From UBA1858 sp965262455 (GTDB lineage Bacteria; Pseudomonadota; Gammaproteobacteria; UBA4575): a DNA stretch of 64,000 nt. The position numbers were made by a program, and so were the translations under genes. The stretch lies in NCBI GenBank assembly GCA_965262455.1, contig CBDHFH010000008.1, positions 558,001 through 622,000 on the forward strand. The letters run 5' to 3'. Below the pieces are notes generated by a model that was given only the letters and a program-made list of their open reading frames with translations, had not been told where the DNA came from and ran no database searches. This document shows, in pieces, positions 36,726 to 46,339 of this stretch (its first letter is position 1; each line of letters begins with the position of its first letter).

Positions 36726-37938
36726 ATGGACAAACAGACAAGGCTACCAGTGACCGTACTATCAGGCTTTCTGGGTGCAGGTAAAACGACAGTGCTAAGC
36801 CATATTTTAAATAATCGGGAAGGTAAAAAAGTTGCGGTTATTGTCAACGATATGAGTGAAATAAATATTGACTCATCTATTTTAAAAAATGAAGTCACTC
36901 TGAATCATAGTGAAGAAAAGCTCGTGGAAATGAGTAATGGCTGTATTTGTTGTACTTTGCGAGAAGATTTATTAGTAGAAGTGAGCAAACTTGCCCCAAG
37001 ATGGTCGATTCGATAATTTAGTTATTGAATCTACGGGTATTTCAGAGCCTCTACCTGTGGCGGAAACATTTACATTTGCTGATGAAGAAGGGATTTCGCT
37101 GTCAGACGTTGCCTCATTAGATACCATGGTTACCGTTGTAGATGCAGTCAATTTCTTTGAAAGATTATGAAGAGGCGCAATTATTAAAAGATACTGGTGA
37201 GTCACTCGGTGAAGAAGATGAACGAAGTGTTTCAGATTTGCTCATTGATCAAGTTGAATTTGCCGATGTGATTTTAATCAGTAAAACTGATCTAGTTAAA
37301 CGTACTGACATTGAACGTCTCACTGCAATACTAAAAAAGCCTGAACACCAAGGCACGTATTATTCCTATTACAAAAGGGCAGATTAGCGTTGATGAAATT
37401 CTAAACACGGGTTTATTTGATTTTGCTCAAGCGCAGCAATCTCCCGGCTGGCTGAAAGAGATGCGTGGTGAACATGTGCCCGAAACTGAAGAATATGGAA
37501 TTAGCAGTTTCAGTTATGTTGCCAGACGACCATTTCATCCAGAAAAATTTTATCAATTTCTTCATGCCACTGAAGACTACGGTAAATTGATCCGCTCCAA
37601 AGGCTATTTTTGGTTAGCAACACGTCCTCAGTTTGCTGGTCAATGGAGTCAGGCAGGTGGTATTGCCCAGTATGGATTTGCTGGCATGTTTTGGAAAGCG
37701 GTTCCTAAAGAAAATTGGGCCGACTGAGCAAGATTATTTAGATTCGATTGCAGAAAACTGGGTAGAACCCTTTGGCGATATGCGTCAAGAGTTGGTATTC
37801 ATTGGTCAAGATCTCGATCAGAATGCAATGATTAAAGCACTAGATGACTGTTTATTAAGTGAAGAAGAGGTGCTGAAAGGGAAACAGCACTGGGCAACAC
37901 TTAAAGATCCTTTTCCTGCATGGGAGAATAAAGCATGA
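36726..37938 (+). pseudogene. CobW/ZigA-family G3E GTPase (zinc chaperone), four frameshifts
   Basis: The pieces read in order: VTVLSGFLGAGKTTVLSHIL (Walker A), SNGCICCTLREDL (CxCC metal site), FDNLVIESTGISEPLPVAE, LISKTDLV (GTPase NKxD-type SKTD) and the C-terminal FWLATRPQFAGQWSQ domain. Removing one base at each of CCCC 36994-36997, TTT 37156-37158, GG 37352-37353 and GGG 37717-37719 gives one frame of about 400 aa, the normal length. These GTPases deliver Zn to apo-enzymes under zinc limitation, matching the upstream Zur box. The gene is either miscalled sequence or newly inactivated. Confidence 0.85.
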
Positions 37939-38614
37939 GTAGTGCAGGTTATGTTCACGTTGATACACAAACACACTTTAAATCACGTAAAGCGATAATA
38001 GGTGACCATCCTTCGATATTTGCTGATATTTATCAACAATATATCAATATCGCTGTATGGCAACGAGAGTTATCGGATGAATTAGACACGTGCGTAAATA
38101 AATTTCTAAAGACGCATAGTAACTATCAAAAGACATTAATAATTACACCTGATGATGCCTATTCCAAACTAATTAAGGCTGATGATCTGCTTGGTAACTT
38201 TGAAGCACTTAGTAAAGATATCGCAGAGCTTGTAGAAATGTTTTGTTTGTTATTTGAGACAAAGCGAGTAGGTCTAAGAATGGCAACTTTGGATCGTGCC
38301 ATGTGCCCACGCTTTCATGTGGATAAAGTAGTATGTCGTTTGGTGTGCACTTATCATGGTGTGGCAACAGAATGGTTAACCCAAGATAAAGTTGATCGCA
38401 GCAAACTTGGGAGAGGAAACAATGGTCTTGGAGGATGAAAAGTCAGGCATTTATCAAAGCGAACAAGATATTAATCAATTAACCATTGGCGATGTTGCCA
38501 TGTTAAAAGGTGAGCTTTGGCAGGGTAATGATAATGCGGGCCTGGTTCATCGTTCGCCTGCCACCATCTAAAGATAGTAAGCGACTATTATTAACAATAG
38601 ATTTTTATGAATAA
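37935..38614 (+). pseudogene. DUF1826 protein, two frameshifts
   Basis: It starts inside the CobW stop (ATGA overlap). The first 165 residues are intact and include RMATLDRAMCPRFHVDKVVCRLVCTYHG, a His/Cys-rich block typical of DUF1826. Removing one G at 38430-38431 continues as EDEKSGIYQSEQDINQLTIG ... GLVHRSP, and removing one base at 38559 gives PPSKDSKRLLLTIDFYE and a stop. The total is about 225 aa. DUF1826 genes commonly follow Zur-controlled CobW genes, so a role in zinc starvation is expected; its biochemistry is not known. Confidence 0.78.
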
Positions 38615-38732
38615 ATAATTCTTTTTATTTAATCGATGCGTACAAAAACACAATATCAGGTACTCTAATTTATACATCATTTATAAGCGGTAAACAGTAA
38701 CTAACTGATTACCGCTCTATTGAAAATTAAAT

Positions 38733-38843
38733 TTAATCTTGTGTATTAAATTCGATTAACTCAACTCTCTCACCACTGTCTAAGTTAACTTCTAACACTT
38801 TACCTAGTCCAGGAAGATAATATTTATTTTCATCGACACCAGG
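38733..38843 (-). pseudogene. C-terminal gene fragment
   Basis: An open stretch of 36 codons ends PGVDENKYYLPGLGKVLEVN...IEFNTQD and stop. The sequence looks like real protein, but a stop lies just before it and no start exists. Upstream bases in other frames (TTYQDKN, IACKVA) look like continuing coding sequence, so a longer frameshifted gene on this strand is likely. The family is not known to me. The rest of the 343-base gap (38615-38957) holds nothing else I can name. Confidence 0.45.
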
Positions 38844-38957
38844 CTACTTTACAAGCTATCTAAGTATTTTTATCTTGATAAGTTGTATTTAACCCAAAAC
38901 TTTGTACCTCTAAAAACGTCTGAAAAATGCTCGGCTGTAGTAAACTAGTATAAGACG

Positions 38958-41900
38958 TCATTGTGCTTGTATTTTTGTATGAAGCTTACTTGATTTGTTT
39001 TTTATGGCTACACCAATTTTTGAACGTATTACATATAGCGAAGGAACAAGCACTAGCGTAATCATTGTCGCAAAGGCTACGCCAGCCGCGAGACTAATTG
39101 CCATGGGTATTAAGAATTGAGCTTGTAGGCTTTTTTCAGAAATAATTGGTGCGAGACCGGCACATGTTGTTAGCGTAGTAAACATGATAGGTCTAAAACG
39201 GCGTTGGCTAGCTGTAATAACAGCATCAATTAGTTCTTTGCCCTGTTGGCGTAATCGATTAATCATATCCATCAATATTAATGAATCATTTATTACAACA
39301 CCTGATAAGGCTACAATTCCGAAAAATGAAAAAAAGCTCACAGGGAATCCAAGAATTTTATGGCCTAACACTGCGCCAACGAAGCCAATCGGAATTACTG
39401 ACATTATGATTAGAGGTTGCGTGTAACTACGTAACTGCACTGCAAGTAAAGCAAAGATTCCCAATATAGCTACAGCTAGCGCTTTTAACAAGCTGCTAAA
39501 ACTATCCTTGCGTTCTTTCTCTGCTCCTTCAAAATTATATGATAAGCCAGGTAAGTCTGAAGCTAATTTAGGTAACAGGCTCGTTTTTAACTGTTCATTA
39601 ATTTCATTTGCATTGGCTGTATCGGCTTCGACTTTCGCTGTGACACTAACAATGCGTTGCCTATTTGAACGTTCTATGGTTGAGTAACCACGTGCTTCTT
39701 GTGCGGTGGCGACTGTCTTGAATGGAACTTCTTCACCATTTTCCAGCCTCACACGCATATCATATATTGTGCTAAGGCTGCGTCTTTCAGCTTCAGAGTA
39801 ACGCACTAGGACTTCTATGTCATCACGTCCTCGTTGCACTCGCTGAGCTTCTTCACCAAAAAAGGCTTGTCGCACTTGGCGTGCTAGTTCATTTAAAGTC
39901 AAGCCTGCGGCTAGTCCTTCAGCAGTTAAAGCTAGTTGTAATTCTGGTTTTCCTAACTCAAAACTATCACGAATCTCAACCACACCTGCATAGCCACGTA
40001 AAATTGATTTCAAACGTTCCGCAGCAAACAATAATTGTTGGTAGTCAGCATGTGCTAGTTCGACATTAATATCTTCACCTGCATCGAGAATATTACTGAA
40101 AAAAGTCAATTGAGCACCAGGAATATCGCCAATAAGCTCCCGCCATCGACCTTCAATTTCAGAAGCGCTATATGGGCGTATTTCTCCAGCGAGTAATTCA
40201 ATTTTAACTTCGCCAAAGTGTGAACCGCTGGAAGATTCTTCACCACCGCCAGGGCCGCCTCTGCCTGAGAAAGGAGTTGAGCCGACATTGGCTGAAATAT
40301 TTTTAAATATCGAGCCCATATCATCAGAAAGTTTTTTATCATATTCAATTCGCACTTCTTCGGCCATTGTTATCATATGCCGCACAATAGCCTCGGTTTC
40401 TGTCGCAGGCGTGCCATTTGGCATGCGAAGTTTTGCAGCAATGTCATCACCATCAATAGATGGGAAAAATACTGTTTTAATCTGACCACCATTTATTGCG
40501 CCGATGGTTAACATAAAAGCGGTAATTGCTATTGCAACAACAACATAAGGCGCTCTAAGAGCTTGGCGTAAAGTGGGTAAATAAATATTATCGATTAATC
40601 GTTGTAAGCCATTGCGCAGTTTTGTTTGAACTAATGGAATCGCGCCACGCATGTTATTTGTTTTTACGTCAGAAAGATGTGAAGGAAGAATTAAACATGC
40701 TTCAACTAGTGACATTAATAACACGCTGACGACCACTAAAGGAATAACTGACAATATTTGTCCAATAAAACCGGTTGTGAAAAACATAGGCACAAATGCG
40801 ATAACTGTGGTGAGGATTCCGATAGTAACGGGGACGATAACTTCGTATAATCCTTCAACTGCAGCACGCCGGGGAGGGATACCTAATTCGCGTTTTGCAT
40901 AAATGCTTTCTCCGACAATAATAGCATCATCCACTACTATCCCTAGCACAACAATAAAAGCGAATAGTGAAATCATGTTAATTGTTCCACCAGCTGAAGC
41001 AATCAAGATAAAGGCACCTAGAAATGAAATTGGGATACCCATAGTTGTCCAAAAAGCAAGTTTTAAGTTTAAAAATAAAACTAACACACCAAACACAAGT
41101 ACTAGTCCCATTAAACCATTACGTACTAATAAATCTATGCGACTACGAAGAACATCAGCTGAGTTTGCCCAAGTTGTGGCTTCTACACCATGAGGCAATA
41201 CGATGTTATTAGCATATTGCTTAACTTTTTCTTCAATATCTAATACTTGCTGATCACCAACTTGAAATACATCTACAAAAGAAGCAGGTTTTCCATTAAA
41301 TAGGCTGAGCTCATCTACAGATTCAAAACCATCTACAATTGTTGCCACATCAACCAATCGAAGCAAACTGCCATCAGTATTTGTTCGCAATATGAGTTGT
41401 TCAAAATCACTTTGATTGTAAGCCTGATGATCTGTACGTAATAGGATTTCTCCTGCTTCAGATCTTATGGTTCCACCAGGTAAATTAATAGAGAATTGGC
41501 GAACAGCTTCCGCAACCTCTCTAAATGTTAAGTTATATTTGCGTAATGATCCCTCACTAACTTCTACGCCTATCTCATAGTCCCTTACCCCTGATACATT
41601 AACAATTGATATTCCATCTAATGCAGTTAAGTCATCACGCACTAGATATGCGAGTTCACGTAAGGTGCGCTCGGATGTATCTCCAAACAAAGCAATAGTA
41701 ATCACAGCTTGAGTGGCTGAAGTGTCAACAATTTCTTCATCATCTGCATCTTCAGGTGGAAAGTTTTGAATTTGCTCGACTGCAGATTTAACATCATCTA
41801 GAACTTCACGGTCATCAATATTATCTTCAAGTTCTGCGGTTACAGTACCTGCACCTTCCGCGGCAACTGATCGAACTTTTTGTACTCCTTCAATTCCAGT

Positions 41901-42137
41901 TATAGCTTCTTCTATGCGGCGATTGATGCTTTCCTCAACTTCATCAGGAGTAGAGCCAGGATAGGGCACAGTCACTGTAATTGTACGCGGATCAACTTCA
42001 GGAAAAATTTCTACAGTCATTGTCAATGCAGTGACTAAGCCCCCAATAATCAATGAAGCCATTAATAAATTAGCAGCCACATGATTTTTTGCAAACCATG
42101 AGAATAGATTGCTTGAATCGTTTTGATTTGTATCCAT
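38958..42137 (-). CDS. RND efflux transporter, AcrB/HAE1 family inner-membrane pump
   Basis: This 1059-aa protein has 12 membrane helices and two large periplasmic loops. Helix 1 is followed by VEIFPEVDPRTITVTVPYPGSTPDEVEE, the family N-terminus. The proton-relay region of helix 4 reads VVDDAIIVGESIYA, and helix 10 carries VVINDSLILMD. A glycine-rich low-complexity insert (SGRGGPGGGEESSSG) occurs in the second periplasmic loop. It exports small toxic molecules using proton flow with the MFP and OMF encoded upstream. Start and stop overlap with the MFP gene by one base. Confidence 0.93.
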   Translation of the reverse strand: MDTNQNDSSNLFSWFAKNHVAANLLMASLIIGGLVTALTMTVEIFPEVDPRTITVTVPYPGSTPDEVEESINRRIEEAITGIEGVQKVRSVAAEGAGTVTAELEDNIDDREVLDDVKSAVEQIQNFPPEDADDEEIVDTSATQAVITIALFGDTSERTLRELAYLVRDDLTALDGISIVNVSGVRDYEIGVEVSEGSLRKYNLTFREVAEAVRQFSINLPGGTIRSEAGEILLRTDHQAYNQSDFEQLILRTNTDGSLLRLVDVATIVDGFESVDELSLFNGKPASFVDVFQVGDQQVLDIEEKVKQYANNIVLPHGVEATTWANSADVLRSRIDLLVRNGLMGLVLVFGVLVLFLNLKLAFWTTMGIPISFLGAFILIASAGGTINMISLFAFIVVLGIVVDDAIIVGESIYAKRELGIPPRRAAVEGLYEVIVPVTIGILTTVIAFVPMFFTTGFIGQILSVIPLVVVSVLLMSLVEACLILPSHLSDVKTNNMRGAIPLVQTKLRNGLQRLIDNIYLPTLRQALRAPYVVVAIAITAFMLTIGAINGGQIKTVFFPSIDGDDIAAKLRMPNGTPATETEAIVRHMITMAEEVRIEYDKKLSDDMGSIFKNISANVGSTPFSGRGGPGGGEESSSGSHFGEVKIELLAGEIRPYSASEIEGRWRELIGDIPGAQLTFFSNILDAGEDINVELAHADYQQLLFAAERLKSILRGYAGVVEIRDSFELGKPELQLALTAEGLAAGLTLNELARQVRQAFFGEEAQRVQRGRDDIEVLVRYSEAERRSLSTIYDMRVRLENGEEVPFKTVATAQEARGYSTIERSNRQRIVSVTAKVEADTANANEINEQLKTSLLPKLASDLPGLSYNFEGAEKERKDSFSSLLKALAVAILGIFALLAVQLRSYTQPLIIMSVIPIGFVGAVLGHKILGFPVSFFSFFGIVALSGVVINDSLILMDMINRLRQQGKELIDAVITASQRRFRPIMFTTLTTCAGLAPIISEKSLQAQFLIPMAISLAAGVAFATMITLVLVPSLYVIRSKIGVAIKNKSSKLHTKIQAQ

Positions 42138-43300
42138 TAATTTTCTTCAGTGACTCTCACTTGCATACCTTCTGTCACAATTTCTAGATTACTAGTAATT
42201 AATTGTGTATCAGCTACGAGATGTTTAATTAATATATATTGATTGGATTGATATAGAATATCTGGCTTAACAAACTGAATACGGCTATTCTCGTCAAGCG
42301 TCCAAATAATATTTCCTTGGCGTAGCGATTCGCGTGGAATGACAGTGATGTCTTTTATTTGTTGGCTTTGGATAGACACATTGACAAACAAGCCTGGAAT
42401 AACTTTTTCTTTTATTGAAGAAGGAATATCTGATGATTGTAATGAAACAACCACACGTGCAAAACGTGAGAATTCCTCTAATTCGCCTTCAATACGTATC
42501 ACTTCTCCAGGTAATTCATAGTGTTTATTTCCAAAGGAGACATTGATCGTGACGGGACTCCCTTGATTGCCATTATTAGGTAAATCAATCCAGATGAGCT
42601 GATCTACTTCGAGTGGAACAGGAATTTCATAACGTTGACTATTGTAAACAACACCAAGTTGTTGATTTGCAGAAACGACTTCACCTACATCAATCGTAGT
42701 AGATACAACACGTCCATTAAAAGGCATTTGAATACGTGTTCTTTTTAAGTCTAGCTTTGCTTGGGCTAATCGAGCTTCAGCAGCTTTCACTTGGGCGTTT
42801 GCTTCAGTTATTTGTGGTTCACGACCAACTAATGTGGGGACGGGCTGATTGAGATTTAATGCTTGCCATTCTTCGCGGGCCGCTTCTGCTTCAGCAATTT
42901 CTAATTCTAGTGCTGTTTTAGCTGCTGCAACCTCAGCAGAAATACGTGTGACTTCTAATTCATAATCAATTCGCTCTATTTCAATTAACTTCTCACCTTC
43001 TTTAAATGTTCCACCTGCGCGTAAATTAGGGTGAATATATGTGATGCGGCCACTGACTTGAGGGACTAAATTAATGCGTGTTCTTGCTTGTAGAGTTCCA
43101 TTGCCATCTACGATCACTTGCTCAGTCGTAGCTGCAGTTTTTAATACACGAACTAAAGGAGCATAGCTAGGACGTTCGGCAGTTTGAGGCTCTTCTTTGA
43201 ACATGGATAATCCACTTGCTCCAATAAATCCAAACACTAAGATGGCAATTACCAAGATTGGTTGTAAAATCCAATGAAAGCTAAAAGATAGTTTGCTCAT
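42137..43300 (-). CDS. RND efflux membrane fusion protein
   Basis: This 387-aa periplasmic adaptor has an N-terminal membrane anchor (LQPILVIAILVFGFIGA). The lipoyl half-motifs (VDGNGTLQARTRINLVPQVSG and LKRTRIQMPFNGRVVST) flank an alpha-helical hairpin (residues about 117-175, rich in Ala/Glu). Beta-barrel and membrane-proximal domains follow. It links the pump to the outer-membrane channel. It sits between the OMF and RND genes with no spacing. Confidence 0.92.
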   Translation of the reverse strand: MSKLSFSFHWILQPILVIAILVFGFIGASGLSMFKEEPQTAERPSYAPLVRVLKTAATTEQVIVDGNGTLQARTRINLVPQVSGRITYIHPNLRAGGTFKEGEKLIEIERIDYELEVTRISAEVAAAKTALELEIAEAEAAREEWQALNLNQPVPTLVGREPQITEANAQVKAAEARLAQAKLDLKRTRIQMPFNGRVVSTTIDVGEVVSANQQLGVVYNSQRYEIPVPLEVDQLIWIDLPNNGNQGSPVTINVSFGNKHYELPGEVIRIEGELEEFSRFARVVVSLQSSDIPSSIKEKVIPGLFVNVSIQSQQIKDITVIPRESLRQGNIIWTLDENSRIQFVKPDILYQSNQYILIKHLVADTQLITSNLEIVTEGMQVRVTEEN

Positions 43301-44764
43301 TTACTCTGACTCCATCAAATTTGCTGCCGCAATATCATCATAATTATCATCTAGCCAAGTGCCTCCTAAGGCTAAATGTAAATCAACACGCGAATTCCAA
43401 TAATCTTGTTCAACTTGTAGCAGCGAGTCTTCAGCATCTTGACGGCGACGTTCTGTTTCTAGCACGACAAGCAAACTTTCTACTCCTCTTGCATATCTAT
43501 CGCGTGATAGTTGTTCAGCCAAACGTGCTTCAGTAACTTGCAGGTTAACTTTGCTTAAGCGTTGATTTAATTTTTGGTTTTGGATTAAAGCATCTTCTAC
43601 TTCGCGAATTGCTTGCAATACGTTGCTTGCATAGGTGTTTGCTTGATTTTGTAGTCGTGCTTTTGCTGCATCTACTTCAGCACGTAAGCGACCACCAGAA
43701 AATAATGTCTGAGTTAATTCGCCAAGCAATTGCCCAAATAAACTGTTTGGGTTAAATAAGTCGGAAATATCTTCACCACGCCATCCACCACCTGTGTTGA
43801 TAGTCAAACCAGGGTATAAATCCGCTAAAGACACACCAATGCGCTCATTAGCAGCAATAACTCTAAACTCAGAGGCACGTAAGTCTGGACGCCGATCAAG
43901 AAGTTGTAATGGTACGCCTGCAATCGCATCATTTAATTTAGGTAATTCATTTAAGTGATTATTAGTTATGAAAAGCGAAGCGGGCTTCTTGCCAATTAAA
44001 ATATCAAGAGAATGTTGAGCAAGCGATACATTTTGTTCTAAAATCGCTATATTAGCCTCTGCAGAGTATAAATTTTCACGTGCTAAGCGTACATCGACAG
44101 CAGAAGTATTTTGTACACCTCGGGAATATCTTCGATTGACAATCTCTAAAGTATTTTCACGACTGTCAAGAATTTCTTGTGCTACATATAAACGCTGTAT
44201 TGCAATTGCTAATTGCACACGTTGTCTTATAACATTTGCTATCACTGTGTGTGTTATAGCATTACGGTCATTACGTGAAGCTTGCCAGTCGGCAATAGAT
44301 GCTTTTTCTGCACTACGTAGACGACCAAACAAATCAGTTTGCCATGCGATATTAGCTCCAACAGAGTAGGTTGTGGTGTAGAGTCGATTTGACCCTGGTG
44401 AAAAGCTTGAGCCTGTACTTGCACCTGTAAAACTTCTTTCTCCTGATATGGATGCGCCAATCTCTGGCCAACGTCGCCCAGTGGCTGCGCGTGCTAATGC
44501 TTCAGTCTCCAACACGTTCGCTGCTGCAATTCTTATATCCAAGTTATTCTCTAGTGCTTGATTTACAAGCGTGTCAATAACCGGGTCATTAAATTGTTTC
44601 CACCAATTAACTGACTCAAATGTTGTGAATGGTTGTTCATTAGATGCTTGGGCAAATTCTTCACCTAAATAAGCTTGAGTGTCAGGTTGTTCATATTTAG
44701 GCATTACTGAACATGCATTTAATATAAATACAGACACTAAAACTGATGCTTTAGAGAATTTCAT
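43301..44764 (-). CDS. RND efflux outer-membrane channel lipoprotein (NodT/OprM type)
   Basis: This 487-aa protein has a lipobox (LNAC, Cys at residue 18) and the duplicated TolC-like pattern: LENNLDIRIAAANVLETEA in the first half, FRVIAANERIGVSLADLYPG and LQAIREVEDALIQ in the second. It forms the trimeric outer-membrane duct. It is the first structural gene after the regulator; its ATG overlaps the regulator's stop. Confidence 0.92.
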   Translation of the reverse strand: MKFSKASVLVSVFILNACSVMPKYEQPDTQAYLGEEFAQASNEQPFTTFESVNWWKQFNDPVIDTLVNQALENNLDIRIAAANVLETEALARAATGRRWPEIGASISGERSFTGASTGSSFSPGSNRLYTTTYSVGANIAWQTDLFGRLRSAEKASIADWQASRNDRNAITHTVIANVIRQRVQLAIAIQRLYVAQEILDSRENTLEIVNRRYSRGVQNTSAVDVRLARENLYSAEANIAILEQNVSLAQHSLDILIGKKPASLFITNNHLNELPKLNDAIAGVPLQLLDRRPDLRASEFRVIAANERIGVSLADLYPGLTINTGGGWRGEDISDLFNPNSLFGQLLGELTQTLFSGGRLRAEVDAAKARLQNQANTYASNVLQAIREVEDALIQNQKLNQRLSKVNLQVTEARLAEQLSRDRYARGVESLLVVLETERRRQDAEDSLLQVEQDYWNSRVDLHLALGGTWLDDNYDDIAAANLMESE

Positions 44765-45408
44765 TAGTCATCCTCATGGGCAGAACGCATACCGGCTAAA
44801 CTGACATCAGCAATATGCTTAGCAAGTTCGTCTGCATACTCAGATGTAAATTCAATATCGTTATACAAGCGCTCCATAACAGGGCGCGCGAACTTATAAT
44901 GTAAGCATTGACCTACAACACTAAAGCTATGGTGACGAATTTGATGTTCAGTGGCATTGTCAGGTAATAATGCAGAGACAATAGACCTAAGTTTCATATG
45001 ATTGGGCTTAATGAAATTTTCAACTATCTGATCGAGTACAGGTGATGGGTTCATCATTTCTTGCATGTGGACTGAATCGAGAAAAGTCGGTTGTTTATTT
45101 AACCCGGTTGCATTGCTAATAAACCACTTTATAAATTTTCGTAATTGAGCTTCAGGGCTTTGAGTTTCATCAAAATCCGCTTTTTCTCCGCAAGGTGTTT
45201 GGGCTAGAGCATGTGAGACGACATGACCATAAAAGCTTGCTTTATCACCGAAATGATAATTAATAGCTGCGATATTAGTACCTGCACGATCTACGATCTG
45301 TTGAACGGTAGAGCTTTGGTAGCCTTGTTCAGCAAAGACATCCAAAGCAGCTTCAATTAATTTCTCTCTTGTATCTTTTGCCATAAAAATGAAGTTTAGT
45401 TGAATCAT
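44764..45408 (-). CDS. TetR-family regulator with CerR-type C-terminal domain
   Basis: This 214-aa protein has the N-terminal helix-turn-helix TREKLIEAALDVFAEQGY ... IAAINYHFGDKASFYGHVV. The C-terminal part resembles the CerR/DUF1956 domain of efflux regulators. The start could be the ninth codon (MAKDTREKL, 45384), which matches the family better; the longer start is kept as outer limit because neither has a clear ribosome site. A 24-bp perfect palindrome starts 6 bases upstream of 45408, so it probably represses its own operon (regulator, OMF, MFP, RND). Confidence 0.88.
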   Translation of the reverse strand: MIQLNFIFMAKDTREKLIEAALDVFAEQGYQSSTVQQIVDRAGTNIAAINYHFGDKASFYGHVVSHALAQTPCGEKADFDETQSPEAQLRKFIKWFISNATGLNKQPTFLDSVHMQEMMNPSPVLDQIVENFIKPNHMKLRSIVSALLPDNATEHQIRHHSFSVVGQCLHYKFARPVMERLYNDIEFTSEYADELAKHIADVSLAGMRSAHEDD

Positions 45409-45859
45409 ATAGCTATTTCAAATATATATTTGAAATATATTTTTGAATTTAAGTAGTTTAAAACACAATAATCATTTTTAGTAGTAATGACCATTTAAGC
45501 TATTGTTTTATATAAAATTAGTAATAATTGTTAATTTTTGTGTCCCTTATATGGGCCTAAATGATTTAGCTGTAGATAAATCTTATTGAATATCCTCGGA
45601 TCTTAATGACTGCTCAAAGTCATTAATGGATTCTACTTTCAAATCTAGGATTGGATATACATTTAAAAAGTCATCAACGCTTTATCCAGCTTTACCTGCC
45701 ACTCATTAGAGTTTGGAAGCTTATTATTACTAATGCTAATGCTTTAACTATTATTACCGATAGTTATCTTCGATAGGTAAAAGCTAGTAGTCAGAATGTT
45801 ACTGATTATTAGTTAAAGCCATTAAAACTAATTCAAATATAATCTTTGAATGGATAACT
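45409..45859. other. Divergent intergenic region, 451 bases
   Basis: It separates the efflux operon (minus) from cheW (plus). Besides the palindrome at 45414-45437 it has TTAATGACT/AGTCATTAA, a perfect 9-bp dyad with a 6-base loop at 45603-45626 that could be another operator. The word CTGTAGATAAATC near 45570 reappears as CCGTAGATAAATC near 49540, upstream of the pilin gene. No RNA gene is evident. Confidence 0.5.
45414..45437. promoter_or_regulatory. Operator: 24-bp perfect palindrome
   Basis: The half site TATTTCAAATAT is followed by its exact reverse complement ATATTTGAAATA with no spacer. A further TTTTGAA follows as a possible extra half site. The position at the regulator start suits TetR-type autorepression. 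Confidence 0.75.
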
Positions 45860-46303
45860 ATGATTGAGTGTGTGACTTTTTTCTTGGCTGGCGATAAATA
45901 TGCTGTTGATATCATGCGTATTAGGGAAGTGCGTGAATGGGAAAGTGTAAGAGACGTTCCTAATTCTGCAGATGAAATTATTGGCATCATTGATATACGT
46001 GGAAAAATAGTACCCATCCTCGATCTGAAACAGAAATTTGGATTTGGAGCTAATGAAATAGACGATGAAAAGGCTGTGATCATTCTTAAATCAGATGACA
46101 GCCGCCTTGGATTTATAGTTGATTCAGTATCAGATATAGAGAAATTATCTGAAAAAGATATTAAGGATATTAATAGCTTTAACCAGATAACAAATACTGA
46201 TTACATCGAATCAGTATTTACCAAGGATCAAAATGTGATCATGATGCTCGATGTAGACCAGTTGTTTCAAAATTCTTCAGAGCAAAATAAATTACTAAAT
46301 TGA
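45860..46303 (+). CDS. cheW: CheW-like chemotaxis coupling protein
   Basis: This 147-aa protein is a single CheW domain: ECVTFFLAGDKYAVDIMRIREV, VPNSADEIIGIIDIRGKIVPILDL and LGFIVDSVSDI match the two five-strand barrels. It links chemoreceptors to CheA. It lies 36 bases upstream of the PAS transducer in the same direction, so both are likely one operon; no CheA gene is in the window, so they must feed a kinase elsewhere. Confidence 0.92.
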   Translation: MIECVTFFLAGDKYAVDIMRIREVREWESVRDVPNSADEIIGIIDIRGKIVPILDLKQKFGFGANEIDDEKAVIILKSDDSRLGFIVDSVSDIEKLSEKDIKDINSFNQITNTDYIESVFTKDQNVIMMLDVDQLFQNSSEQNKLLN

Positions 46304-46339
46304 TAATTATTTCATCTCATCATAGTAAAAGGCATAGTA

